64,000 nucleotides of DNA, taken from positions 62,001 through 126,000 of the forward strand of contig NZ_JACXXN010000003.1 of the NCBI RefSeq assembly GCF_014904695.1, written 5' to 3'. Below the pieces are notes generated by a model. It did not search any database. It was given only the letters and a program-made list of their open reading frames with translations, and was not told where the DNA came from. Positions 34,714 through 43,685 of this stretch are shown here, piece by piece (position 1 is the first letter of the stretch; each line of letters begins with the position of its first letter). Made by a program: the position numbers and the translations under genes. The DNA is from Nostoc sp. MG11 (lineage in GTDB: Bacteria; Cyanobacteriota; Cyanobacteriia; Cyanobacteriales; Nostocaceae).

Positions 34714-37044
34714 TCAGCGCTCAAGTTTACTAGTACTTCCTAACCCATACAAAGACTGATTAGGCACAAGTTGGCTTTCAAAACGGCTATAAACAATTTG
34801 GGTAGGATACCAGGGAGAAAACCAGTACAAATCTTGAATTGCTTTGTGAGGGCTGCTGGTGTCTGCCAACTCAAATTTAACTACAGCCAAATTATTTAAT
34901 CCCACCACTTCTCGTCCCTCTTGAAACCAGGGTAAATTCCAGAACATTAGCCGCTTTAACCATTTGCGTTTGTCGTTTCTTGCTTGTTGTCGGGTAGTGA
35001 TTAGCCACGGTATATTAGCTCCAAAGTCAGGAGTCCGAGTGTTTTGTCGAGGAATCCACTCTAATGCACAATACCAATCGGGTTTCATCTGTGGCTGCTG
35101 ATGGCGGCGAGATTGTTTGGCTGTTTGTTCTACCATATTGAGTGGATTAGACCATCCTATCCACCGTCTTACCTTTTCCGGTAAAAGCCAGTCTTTCAAT
35201 CGTGTATGGATGATCCGAGTAATAGTCTCTTCATTCTTCATCGCACTAGCAGTTAATTGCACCAAGACAGATTGCGTTTTAGAACTCGCAGAAGTAGCTA
35301 CATGAGACATGCGAACAACAGAACCGTAGTGGATATCTCCAGACAGAACAACAACTTGTTGGCGTTGCTCAAATAGAGTAGTTATAAATTGCGCCAATGC
35401 TTCAGTGTGAATATTCCAGGAATCCCCAACATCAGCGGCAAACACTTTATCGCGTCGCAACTGCCAATGGTGAATCCAATCAATTACTTTTAAGCTAAAT
35501 AGATTCGTAGGTGCAATTACTAATGTGGCTTGAATCTGAGGTGCTTGTTGTAGAGGTAGAGAGAGTTGTTGCTCGAAGGCTTGGGGACAAAGCAGCATCG
35601 GTGGCGCAGTTGGTTTGTCATCGGCAGGGTAGCCCCGCCATGTGCGCGTATCTAAAACAATCACTTCATGGCAATGACTCCGTACTGTATAGTGCCAAGT
35701 AAGTGCTTCAGGATGTCGCTCTAGCACAAATACTGAACCGTCTTGAACAAACTCAGGTAAGTTAGTGCTTGGGTTGGTAGGTGGCATCCCTAGATAACGG
35801 GCGATCGCATTATAAGCTGCAATATTTGTACCTTGGGAAGCAGACCACTCCTGAGCAGCTGCCAATAATTTTTCACCAGGTTGACCGACTTCAAATTGCT
35901 TGGGTGTATTGCCCCATGCCTGAGAAACTGCATAAGCTAACAGGGCGTTTTGAACAGTTCTTTGCCCCAAGGGTCGTCCCAGTACTCGTAAACACCATGC
36001 CTGATTGAGATTCCAATCATCGCTGACATCATGGTCATCAAAGATACTATACACGGGAATATTTGCGAAGGCGCGTCGCACTTTCCAGAGAGTATGGATA
36101 AACTGGCGCATCTCTCGAACTTCCCGATCCCACTGGCGACGCGCTTTGTTACCGCCCATCATCTCCCGTCCCTTGGGGAAAGTGGTCGGCCAGCACACAG
36201 GCGACCAAACCAATAAATAAGATGCGTAGTACTCACCAAGACCTAAAAGGTGACTGGCAACTTTGGCATCTTTATTGTGTAATCCGGCTGTAAAACCAGC
36301 TTGGTAAGTCGCAACTTCAACTCGCTGTCCGGGAGGTAACTGTTTGGGTGTATGGTAACTAACATTTGTAGGTTTATTCTGAGTCATTGGTAACTGTTCT
36401 TCCCAGCCCAGCAACACGTCGCCAAGCATATTAGACACCCACAATAGCGGTGCGGCAACATCGTCTCCGTAAATCTGATCGCCAGTGAGAAAAAGTTGAT
36501 GGGGACGCTTTGCTGGTTGGTTTGCAGCTTCTTCGATTAAGCAATCTAAGATAGGCAGTGCATCGAATCCATCGCCGTGGGGTTTGCGACAGGAACCATG
36601 CACAAGTCGTAAATCTTGGAGACGGCTGGGCGGCAGAACAAATGTTGGTTTTTGATGTTCAAAATAGCTGATGTTGACGTTGGGAAAGCGGTTTGAACAC
36701 AAAGCTTGCTGCAAAGATTGCTCATGAGAGGTTTGGTTAGTAAATTGGAGGTCATAAGCATATATGCGATCGCTAGTTAGGCATTCTCTACCCTTAGACT
36801 GAGCCGTTACCGCTACAATATGAAGTGATTTTCCCAGCGCAACTGTAGAGCGTCTTCCTTCTAATAGAGAGTTACCTAACACTGTACCGTCATGCGTTGT
36901 GTCGTACACCTTGAGTTCTACTTGACAAGGCTGTTTGAGTGCAACCCAGACCGTCACTGATTCGGGTTCGGTGTGTTGTAAAATTGGCCCCGCTAAAATC
37001 AATGGCAGATCTTGTAAAAACTCGTCCTCAGATTGATTGTTCAT
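34714..37044 (-). CDS. PhoD-like metallophosphatase, cytoplasmic form
   Basis: A 776-residue protein with the PhoD-like metallophosphatase core: LFLTGDQIYGDDVAAP (about 185-200), IFDDHDVSDDW (about 335-346) and VVLSGDIHYGSVVRM (about 570-584), which hold the metal ligands. There is no signal peptide or twin-arginine motif, unlike the second PhoD protein of this window, and the long N-terminal (1-150) and C-terminal (600-776) parts are extra. A cytoplasmic phosphodiesterase is likely; the substrate is unknown. Confidence 0.82.
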   Translation of the reverse strand: MNNQSEDEFLQDLPLILAGPILQHTEPESVTVWVALKQPCQVELKVYDTTHDGTVLGNSLLEGRRSTVALGKSLHIVAVTAQSKGRECLTSDRIYAYDLQFTNQTSHEQSLQQALCSNRFPNVNISYFEHQKPTFVLPPSRLQDLRLVHGSCRKPHGDGFDALPILDCLIEEAANQPAKRPHQLFLTGDQIYGDDVAAPLLWVSNMLGDVLLGWEEQLPMTQNKPTNVSYHTPKQLPPGQRVEVATYQAGFTAGLHNKDAKVASHLLGLGEYYASYLLVWSPVCWPTTFPKGREMMGGNKARRQWDREVREMRQFIHTLWKVRRAFANIPVYSIFDDHDVSDDWNLNQAWCLRVLGRPLGQRTVQNALLAYAVSQAWGNTPKQFEVGQPGEKLLAAAQEWSASQGTNIAAYNAIARYLGMPPTNPSTNLPEFVQDGSVFVLERHPEALTWHYTVRSHCHEVIVLDTRTWRGYPADDKPTAPPMLLCPQAFEQQLSLPLQQAPQIQATLVIAPTNLFSLKVIDWIHHWQLRRDKVFAADVGDSWNIHTEALAQFITTLFEQRQQVVVLSGDIHYGSVVRMSHVATSASSKTQSVLVQLTASAMKNEETITRIIHTRLKDWLLPEKVRRWIGWSNPLNMVEQTAKQSRRHQQPQMKPDWYCALEWIPRQNTRTPDFGANIPWLITTRQQARNDKRKWLKRLMFWNLPWFQEGREVVGLNNLAVVKFELADTSSPHKAIQDLYWFSPWYPTQIVYSRFESQLVPNQSLYGLGSTSKLER

Positions 37045-37493
37045 TGCATCGTCTAATATGAGGTTTTAATGTCATCAGGGCAAAGCAGTACAACATTGCC
37101 TAAAACTAAAGCTTGTAGTGTTTGATTGACACGGCGCAAACCTTGAGTATTTGATTCCAGCACAGCTTAACTTTGCCAAATTAGAAGTGAAATAGGCAAA
37201 GACTATAAAAACCGATAGCTGAAACAGTTACACAGTAGTACTTTTAGAGCTACTCTACTTTTGATGTCATGAATTCTCATATTATCCCAAACTGTAGACC
37301 TTGTGATCACCGTCTATGAGGTTTACAGAATTGTTGAGGAGGCGATGGGCTACGCCCCGCCAGAGGCGATCGCATGACTGCATATCTTAGTTGATAGGAT
37401 AAATTGACTGTGGTAACGGGTTAAGGCTTCAATTCAGTAAGTAGGCGATCGCTCAAGAGTCTTTTTATTTTCGTGTCTTTGCGCCAAATTAAT
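37045..37493. other. Intergenic region, no gene seen
   Basis: About 450 bases with short HIP1-rich filler at 37340-37450 (GGGCTACGCCCCGCCAGAGG). It contains divergent promoters of the PhoD-like and gluconokinase genes, not precisely located. Confidence 0.35.
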
Positions 37494-37976
37494 ATGATTA
37501 TTCTGGTAATGGGTGTATCTGGATCTGGCAAAACTACCATCGGGCTTCTATTAGCGGATGCATTACACTGGGAATTCAGAGACGCTGATGCTTTCCACTC
37601 GCCAGCAAATATTGAGAAAATGCGGCTTGGTATCCCCTTGAGTGATGCCGATAGAATACCTTGGTTGCAAGATTTGCAAAGAGCGATCGCCCAGTGGTTG
37701 CAAGAAAATAAAAATGTGGTGTTAGCATGTTCAGCACTCAAAGCTAACTATCGCCAGTTTTTGTCATTGGATAGCGATCGTGTCAAGTTAGTTTACCTCA
37801 AAGGATCTTTCGAGGTCATTCAAAATCGATTACAAGAACGCCACAATCATTTTATGAGCGAAAAACTCCTCAAGAGCCAATTTGATGCCCTTGAGGAGCC
37901 ACCTGATGCTATGTATATCGATGTTTCTGAGCCACCAGAAATGATCGTGGATTATCTCAAGACATATTTTGAATAG
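37494..37976 (+). CDS. gntK: Gluconokinase
   Basis: Gluconate kinase of 160 residues from the ATG at 37494 (GTG at 37473 is the longer alternative). It phosphorylates gluconate to 6-phosphogluconate. Walker A GVSGSGKTTIG (about 6-16) and the family blocks FRDADAFHSPANIEKM, GIPLSDADRIPWL and VLACSALKANYR are present. The stop is followed 4 bases later by a MITE-like element. Confidence 0.92.
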   Translation: MIILVMGVSGSGKTTIGLLLADALHWEFRDADAFHSPANIEKMRLGIPLSDADRIPWLQDLQRAIAQWLQENKNVVLACSALKANYRQFLSLDSDRVKLVYLKGSFEVIQNRLQERHNHFMSEKLLKSQFDALEEPPDAMYIDVSEPPEMIVDYLKTYFE

Positions 37977-37980
37977 ACAT

Positions 37981-38322
37981 TAGACCTCTTGCAAATGTCC
38001 GAAAGTTATTAGTGTCATTCTGACCAAAACGTAGTGGAGGGAGGAATCTCACTCCTATGTTTCGCTCCGCTCAATATGACAATTTCAGAACTTACGCACT
38101 CAGATCCCCCAACCCCCTTAGAAAGGGGGCTTTAGACGTTCCCCCCTTTTTAAGGGGAGCCAGCGCGGTCTTCTCCCTTCGCGTAGCGTCTCCAAGAGTT
38201 GGGGAGACGCAATCATGCGATGGGGTCTCCCCAAGTGGAGCGACTGGCGTGGGTTAGGGGGGATCAGGGTTTCAGGCTTCAGTGCGTAAGTCCTAAATTT
38301 AAGCATTTATGCAAGAGGTCTA
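37981..38322. mobile_element. MITE-like element, 342 bp, with nested repeat
   Basis: Terminal inverted repeats TAGACCTCTTGCA (37981-37993) and TGCAAGAGGTCTA (38310-38322) are perfect over 13 bp and extend with AAATG/CATTT. The ends are TA, as expected after insertion at a TA target of IS630/mariner-like elements; that assignment is a guess. Inside lies a copy of the ACTTACGCAC-ended repeat (38089-38291). Confidence 0.65.
38089..38291. repeat. ACTTACGCAC-ended repeat, copy 1 (uninterrupted)
   Basis: Ends AACTTACGCACT and AGTGCGTAAGT; the interior has CCCCCAACCCCCTT, CTAAGGGGG-type and CCCCTTTTTAAGGGG palindromes and the block GTGGAGCGACTGGCGTGGG. The copy at 60319-60852 is its reverse complement with two small insertions; this copy shows the empty sites, and carries about 50 extra bases (38171-38220) that the other lacks. 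Confidence 0.75.
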
Positions 38323-38324
38323 CT

Positions 38325-38353
38325 GTAGAGACGTTGCATTGCAACGTCTCTAC
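38325..38353. repeat. 29-bp palindrome, copy 3 of 3
   Basis: GTAGAGACGTTGCA and TGCAACGTCTCTAC around a T. It abuts the right end of the MITE-like element and lies 7 bases from the stop of the fructokinase-like gene, where it could serve as a terminator. Confidence 0.75.
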
Positions 38354-38360
38354 GAAATTA

Positions 38361-39338
38361 CTAAAGTTGATTTGAGGCTAGAAAAGCTTCGACTTCAGCA
38401 GATGTTGGTTGAGAAGCGATCGCTCCTGGTTTAATGGTAGTCAGCGCCCCAACAGCACTAGCATAGGTAACGATGCGTTTTGCTATTTGTGCATCCCGCA
38501 AGCTATGGATACCATGCTGACTCAGCTGGTGGATGAACCCTGCTAGAAAGCTATCTCCTGCACCTGTTGTATCGACTACGGAAATGGAAAACGAAGGTAA
38601 TTTGCCCTCATTTTCACCCAGACAATAGGCACAACCGTTTTCACCATCTGTCACCAGCACCCCTTCAACTGAAGCCAGGCGATAAGTAATGGCTCCCGGA
38701 TCGGCGGTATCAAATAGCCATTCGGCTTCTTCTTTGGAGAGTTTCAGAAAATCAACTCGCTTAAATGATTCTTGAATTTTTTGACGAGCGATGTTGGAAT
38801 CTTGCCAAAATACAGGACGCCAATTGACATCTAGGACAATTTTCAGGTCGTATTGTTCTGCCAGTTCTAGGGCGCGGTGAATTGCCTGCTCGCTTTCAGG
38901 ATAGGCTAATTCCAAAGTACCCAAAACCAGAAAATCTGCCTCTTGAAAGAGCAAATTTGGCAATTTCTTGGCTTGCAGGCGGGTGTCGGCAAATTCTGCG
39001 GTGTTATACTGACCAAATCCAGCAAAGGTGCGATCGCCTGCTAGATCTCGCGTCACGTAAACTTGCCGTGTTGGTGCTGTGGGATGGCGTTGCAACCCCG
39101 TAGTATCTACACCTACTTCTTGTAATAGCTTGACCAGTGCATTTCCTGGCTCATCTTCACCAACTGCTCCGATAAATCCTGCTGGCGTTCCCAACTTTAC
39201 TAAAGCACAGGCTACGTTAGCTGGTGCTCCTCCTGGGTAGGGAGTCCAAGATTGAACTTCTTCCAGGTTTAGCCCCAATTGATCGGCTAAACAATCAAAC
39301 AAAATTTCACCGAGGCACAAAACACGGGGATTGCTCAT
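38361..39338 (-). CDS. PfkB-family carbohydrate kinase, fructokinase-like
   Basis: Ribokinase-fold sugar kinase of 325 residues. Substrate-side motif GGAPANVACAL (about 32-42); catalytic motif DTTGAGDSFLAGF with the base D; and ATP loop GALTTIKPGA. Overall pattern (LCLGEILFDCLAD, WRPVFW) matches bacterial fructokinases, which make fructose 6-phosphate from fructose released from sucrose. Substrate assignment is by family likeness only. Confidence 0.85.
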   Translation of the reverse strand: MSNPRVLCLGEILFDCLADQLGLNLEEVQSWTPYPGGAPANVACALVKLGTPAGFIGAVGEDEPGNALVKLLQEVGVDTTGLQRHPTAPTRQVYVTRDLAGDRTFAGFGQYNTAEFADTRLQAKKLPNLLFQEADFLVLGTLELAYPESEQAIHRALELAEQYDLKIVLDVNWRPVFWQDSNIARQKIQESFKRVDFLKLSKEEAEWLFDTADPGAITYRLASVEGVLVTDGENGCAYCLGENEGKLPSFSISVVDTTGAGDSFLAGFIHQLSQHGIHSLRDAQIAKRIVTYASAVGALTTIKPGAIASQPTSAEVEAFLASNQL

Positions 39339-39796
39339 TTCATTTTAGATTTTCGATTTTGCCAAAAGTTGAGCCTGTCGTATGCGGGGAGAAGTCAAAG
39401 CGCCAGAAATCGGCGAACTGTGAACTTCGGGGGTTTCCCGACCTAGCAAACTTCTAAAGACAGATGACAAATTTCCAGTATAAAATCTACAATGTTCTCT
39501 GCTTATTTGTCGCCAGTCCTTCATACAATGAAATAGCAATTTTTACTACTCCCATATCATGTATATGCTCTGGATACTCGCTTGATTTACTCAATAATTA
39601 TACGGTAACTTTATATTCAAAAAAGCAATATTTAATACATAAAAGTTTCGTGGTTTAGATTACTGTCAATTTTAAATCCAAAGAAAATATAGATAATGGT
39701 ATTGCCACGAACACTTGAAACCCCTACCTACAAAAGAATCTTCTAGAATTAGAAAGAGCGATTAAGTACATATACCAAGGGAGGATAGAAACAGTC
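39339..39796. other. Intergenic region, no gene seen
   Basis: About 460 bases, AT-rich at 39540-39680. A GGGAGG ribosome-binding site lies at 39779-39784 ahead of the LuxR-type gene. Confidence 0.35.
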
Positions 39797-40060
39797 ATGG
39801 CTGGTGGCGAGTCTCAGACCCCTGTTACTCTGTCAGACAGAGAACTGCAAATTATCGACTTAGTGGCCGCTGGCTTAACTAACCAAGAAATTGCAGGAAA
39901 ATTGGAAATTAGCAAGCGTACAGTTGATAACCATATCAGTAATATTCTGACTAAGACCCAGACAGAAAATCGAGTAGCTCTTGTCCGCTGGGCTTTACAG
40001 TGGGGCAAAGTCTGTTTGAATGATGTCAACTGCTGTATTCTGCCTAATCAGAACGAATAA
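39797..40060 (+). CDS. Small LuxR-type regulator (PedR-like)
   Basis: An 87-residue protein that is almost only a LuxR/GerE helix-turn-helix (LSDRELQIIDLVAAGLTNQE, then KRTVDNHISNILTKTQ), with no receiver domain. Size and sequence resemble PedR of Synechocystis, a redox-responsive regulator tied to photosynthetic electron transport; this is recalled, not computed. Two adjacent-region cysteines in CLNDVNCCILPNQ at the C-terminus could be redox-active. GGGAGG lies 12 bases upstream of the ATG. Confidence 0.8.
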   Translation: MAGGESQTPVTLSDRELQIIDLVAAGLTNQEIAGKLEISKRTVDNHISNILTKTQTENRVALVRWALQWGKVCLNDVNCCILPNQNE

Positions 40061-40303
40061 ACAATTTGCTAGTAACGACGTGATTAATCTTGTCTAGTAT
40101 GCTGACAACCCAATTTTGAGATTTACTGATTGTTCTCCTCACGCCTTTATTTCAGTGTGATCACCTCTACCAATTCCGCATCCTTTACTTAGTGGGAGTT
40201 TACGCTAATGGAGCCAGCTAACCCTCGGAAGCGGAAACTATAGATTCAGAATTCCTCTCAAAATGCAGCAGAACGGATTACTAGCCTATTGGTTCTGGGT
40301 AAA
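40061..40303. other. Spacer before the structured-RNA candidate
   Basis: No gene was recognised. Part of the 570-base gap between the LuxR-type and DUF6391 genes. Confidence 0.3.
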
Positions 40304-40467
40304 GGCAGTTTTCCTTCCATCGGTACTATTATATTTCCCTAGGAAAAAAATAATTAGTACCGATGGGAAATTTCCTCAGTACTCAACTGACATTTACAAA
40401 GACGAAAAGAAAACTCACGCTAACGTGAGTCTGGAACAAGCAGTTTCCTTAAGCCGGCGAAACTGCC
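40304..40467 (+). ncRNA. Candidate structured RNA, about 165 nt
   Basis: GGCAGTTT (40304-40311) pairs with AAACTGCC (40460-40467) and closes a domain holding two hairpins: a long one at 40317-40366 with perfect 12-bp arms CCATCGGTACTA and TAGTACCGATGG that continues inward (TTTCC / GGAAA), and ACTCACG-CTAA-CGTGAGT at 40413-40430. A second GCAGTTT (40440-40446) could replace the first in the closing stem, so two folds are possible. The strand is unknown: inverted repeats are symmetrical; + is assumed from the neighbours. I do not recognise it as 6S, tmRNA, RNase P or SRP RNA. Confidence 0.45.
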
Positions 40468-40634
40468 CTTATAAATAACGTATTGCCAAAATCCATAAAG
40501 ATCTTTATTGGAATATAGCGCTCTAACTTTGTTGTCAACGAATCATCAACAAAAATTAGCAACAATCCACAGGCTCAAGCGTTACATTTGAAAGAAATCT
40601 ATGTTGCTCCATAGGCTTGGGGAGCAGTGTTCCT

Positions 40635-41336
40635 ATGAATACTTCTGCTTCTGCCAAAGGTGGTTCATCTCCCTTTGACTTTTTTGGTTTTGATTTTACA
40701 ATACCTTTATCTGGGAAAGTTCCGAGCCTCGAAGACCGACCCTTGGACTTTCCCCAACCTACACAAGATGCCGATTTACTCAAGCAGCTATCGTTTATTC
40801 CAGGTTTGAAAGAAATTTTGATGCTGCGACAGGTTCACGCCCTAGAACACGCAACTGTTTGGGTTCTAGGTGAATCAAAAAGCGCTTATTCTCCTCCACT
40901 AGCGTCTACTAATATTCAAGTTGATAACGAACTATTAAGCGGTTTGTCTACCGAACAGGGTTTCTACCTTTATGGTGAGGTAAACATTAGTGATTTGCGG
41001 CGAGCGATCGCACTTGCTCAACATCGCCTCACCAGTGGAGAATGGGATTTGGCTGTACATCCCCGTTGCGGCACCAATTTATCAGTAGCAATGCTCTTAA
41101 CAGCTGGACTAGCTGTGAGTGTGCATCTTATACTACCGTTTCGACCAATTGAGCAGCTGATAGGTTTGGGGTTAGCAGCCACCACAGCAGCCGAACTTGC
41201 ACCTGATTTGGGTTCTATGGCGCAGCGCTACTTAACAACTGCTATCCCCTTTAACCTAGCAATTGAAAATATTACCCGTACACGCGACGTTTGGGGACGA
41301 CAGGGGCATTTTGTTAAGGTGTGCTGGCAAGATTAA
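40635..41336 (+). CDS. DUF6391 family membrane protein
   Basis: A 233-residue protein of the DUF6391 family known in cyanobacteria and plastid-bearing organisms. Residues 40-65 (IPGLKEILMLRQVHALEHATVW) are a conserved helical block; two membrane-like segments lie at about 145-190 (VAMLLTAGLAVSVHLILPF and IGLGLAATTAAELAPDLG); the end is conserved (RDVWGRQGHFVKVCW). Function unknown. The ATG at 40635 is preferred over the TTG at 40617: GGGGAG lies 10 bases before it. Confidence 0.75.
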   Translation: MNTSASAKGGSSPFDFFGFDFTIPLSGKVPSLEDRPLDFPQPTQDADLLKQLSFIPGLKEILMLRQVHALEHATVWVLGESKSAYSPPLASTNIQVDNELLSGLSTEQGFYLYGEVNISDLRRAIALAQHRLTSGEWDLAVHPRCGTNLSVAMLLTAGLAVSVHLILPFRPIEQLIGLGLAATTAAELAPDLGSMAQRYLTTAIPFNLAIENITRTRDVWGRQGHFVKVCWQD

Positions 41337-41344
41337 TTAGAAGG

Positions 41345-41425
41345 AGAGGAGTCAAGAGTCAAGGGTCAAGAGTTATTTTTTCCCTTGGTTCTCCCACTTC
41401 CTCTGATTCCCCCACTTCCCCTACT
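41345..41425. repeat. Heptamer and pyrimidine-rich spacer repeat
   Basis: GTCAAGA, GTCAAGG, GTCAAGA heptamers followed by TCCCACTTCC-type pyrimidine units, the same two-part layout as 8270-8345. Confidence 0.6.
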
Positions 41426-41444
41426 CATATAAAAAAATCGTGTA

Positions 41445-42443
41445 ATGAGAAAGCTTTACTTCTTACTCCCTGGGACAGATGACAAATTTGCTTGTGGTGG
41501 TTTATTTGCAGAGTTAAAAACAGTTAATCTTGCTCAGCACTTCTGTAGTGCGGATGTTGTAACTTATCGTCAACGAGAAAAAGGCAAGCTTTTCATAGAT
41601 GATTTGCTAAAAGAGAAAGATTTAAATGATGTACTTTTTGTCATTAGCTGGGGATTTGATGTTGCTAAACTTGTCACTAAGCTCAAATCTTACAACGTAG
41701 TTTATCATGCTCATAGTGCAGGTTACCCATTTGTGCTACCTGCGAGTATTCCGATCATTACTGTGAGTCGAAATACGATGGGATATTGGGGACAAAAATC
41801 ACCCAACTCTCTGATTTACTATTTGCCTAATCAAATTCCTGAGGAATTTCAAAATTCACATATTGAGCGAGATATTGATGTTTTAGTTCAAACTCGAAAA
41901 TCTTCTGAGTATTTAATTAAGCAATTGATTCCGGCGTTACAAAAAAAATGTAAAGTATTGGTCGTTGATTCCTATGTAGAAGATTTACCTGGATTATTTA
42001 ATAGGGCTAAGGTTTATCTGTATGATTCTGCTGAATATTGGGCGAAACAGCGTGTTAGTGAAGGATTTGGACTGCAACCAATGGAAGCGATCGCCTGTGG
42101 CTGTCAAGTATTTTCTAGTGTCAATGGTGGATTGTCCGATTATTTAGATCCAGGATTTAATTGCTATAAGATTGCCGGCTATTCTCAAGAGTATGATGTA
42201 CAACGTATTTTGAAAGTGGTTAATTCTTCCATGCCACTATCCTTTTCTAAAGAGTTTTTGACTGAGTATAGAACTGAAAATATTATTCAGCGTTTCCAAG
42301 TAATAGTAGATGAATTAAATGAATTTTTTGATCACAAAATCCGGCATTCATCTAATATTAAGAGTTTGACGAAAATGCGTATGGCAAAACTAATGGCACA
42401 GAGGATATACGATAAGTTCAGCAAAAAATATTTTAGGGGTTAA
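41445..42443 (+). CDS. Glycosyltransferase-like protein, GT-B type
   Basis: A 332-residue protein whose second half looks like the donor domain of GT-B transferases: LPNQIPEEF, VYLYDSAEYW, and the acidic motif EGFGLQPMEAIACGCQVFSSVNGG. The N-terminal half (LLPGTDDKFACGGLFAELK, FVISWGFDV) is less typical. It is AT-rich and lies 55 bases before rfbB on the same strand, so the two probably act in cell-surface sugar synthesis. Confidence 0.75.
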   Translation: MRKLYFLLPGTDDKFACGGLFAELKTVNLAQHFCSADVVTYRQREKGKLFIDDLLKEKDLNDVLFVISWGFDVAKLVTKLKSYNVVYHAHSAGYPFVLPASIPIITVSRNTMGYWGQKSPNSLIYYLPNQIPEEFQNSHIERDIDVLVQTRKSSEYLIKQLIPALQKKCKVLVVDSYVEDLPGLFNRAKVYLYDSAEYWAKQRVSEGFGLQPMEAIACGCQVFSSVNGGLSDYLDPGFNCYKIAGYSQEYDVQRILKVVNSSMPLSFSKEFLTEYRTENIIQRFQVIVDELNEFFDHKIRHSSNIKSLTKMRMAKLMAQRIYDKFSKKYFRG

Positions 42444-42498
42444 TATTGTGGTGCGGCGTGAAAAAGATTGACGAACCACAAAAAAAGAGAGGAAATTA

Positions 42499-43578
42499 AT
42501 GAATCGGCGGTTATTGGTAACAGGGGGTGCGGGATTTATTGGGGCAAATTTTGTGCATCATTGGTGTCAAATTTATCCCAGTGACCGAGTGGTAGTGTTG
42601 GATGCTCTTACTTATGCTGGAAATCGTCGTAATTTAGCGCTAGTTGAAGGAAGAGAAAATTTTCGGTTTGTGCAGGGAAATATTTGCGATCGCTCTGTTG
42701 TAGAGCAGTTATTAGCAACTGAAAATATTGATATCATCGCCCATTTTGCCGCTGAATCTCACGTTGATCGCTCAATTCTCGAACCTGGCGCTTTTGTGCA
42801 AACTAATGTGGTAGGAACTTTCACTCTTCTAGAAGCTTTTCGGCAGCACTGGGAGGCAAAATCAGAGCCGTCTAGCTATCGTTTTCTACACATTTCTACT
42901 GATGAAGTCTATGGTAGTCTGAACCCAGATGAGTCAGCGTTTTGTGAAACAACGCCCTACGCTCCTAATAGTCCCTATTCAGCCTCGAAAGCTGGCAGTG
43001 ATCACTTAGTTCGTGCTTATTATCATACTTATAAACTCCCGACACTTATCACAAATTGCTCTAATAATTACGGGCCCTATCAATTTCCCGAAAAACTCAT
43101 TCCATTAATGTGTATTAACGTCTTAATGGGTAAGCCATTACCTGTTTATGGTGATGGTAAGAATGTACGAGATTGGCTTTATGTAGGCGATCATTGTCAT
43201 GCTTTAGATGTGGTGATTAATCACGGTAAACCAGGAGAAACTTACAATATTGGTGGTAACAATGAGGTAGAAAATATCAATCTTGTACAGATTTTGTGCC
43301 AGATGATGGATGAATTAGCACCTGACTTACCAGTTTTGCCCTCAAAGCAGTTAATTACTTTCATCAAAGATAGACCAGGACATGACAGGAGATATGCAAT
43401 TAATGCGAACAAAATCAAAAATCAACTTGGTTGGACGCCTTCAGTTACAATTGCTGAGGGTTTACGTTTAACTGTTGAATGGTATCTCGCTCATCGTGAT
43501 TGGTGGGAACTTTTGCTGTCTGCGGAATATCAAGCTTTTTACAGCAAAAATTATCTTGGATCGGCAAATGATCGTTGA
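42499..43578 (+). CDS. rfbB: dTDP-glucose 4,6-dehydratase
   Basis: Short-chain dehydrogenase of 359 residues making dTDP-4-keto-6-deoxyglucose, an early step to dTDP-rhamnose. NAD loop TGGAGFIGANFVHH (7-20), substrate block FAAESHVDRSI, the catalytic STDEVYGSL and YSASKAGSDHLVRAY, and NNYGPYQFPEKLIPL are intact. GAGAGGAAATTA precedes the ATG. The other rhamnose genes (rfbA, C, D) are not in the window. Confidence 0.95.
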   Translation: MNRRLLVTGGAGFIGANFVHHWCQIYPSDRVVVLDALTYAGNRRNLALVEGRENFRFVQGNICDRSVVEQLLATENIDIIAHFAAESHVDRSILEPGAFVQTNVVGTFTLLEAFRQHWEAKSEPSSYRFLHISTDEVYGSLNPDESAFCETTPYAPNSPYSASKAGSDHLVRAYYHTYKLPTLITNCSNNYGPYQFPEKLIPLMCINVLMGKPLPVYGDGKNVRDWLYVGDHCHALDVVINHGKPGETYNIGGNNEVENINLVQILCQMMDELAPDLPVLPSKQLITFIKDRPGHDRRYAINANKIKNQLGWTPSVTIAEGLRLTVEWYLAHRDWWELLLSAEYQAFYSKNYLGSANDR

Positions 43579-43685
43579 CACTAAGTTTGCTTCTCTGATT
43601 CTATCCCTCCCACAGTCTTGCGAGATAATGACTATCCTTAAATAGTAAGAGAATCAGATCAGCGTAAATTGCAAGCAGGTGTCAA

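Noticed and set aside
35117-36220. Several rightward frames inside the PhoD-like gene
   Set aside because: Antisense shadows of a 776-residue gene with clear family motifs.
40263-40478. A 71-residue open frame
   Set aside because: It runs through the inverted repeats of the structured-RNA candidate and has no protein-like conservation that I can see.
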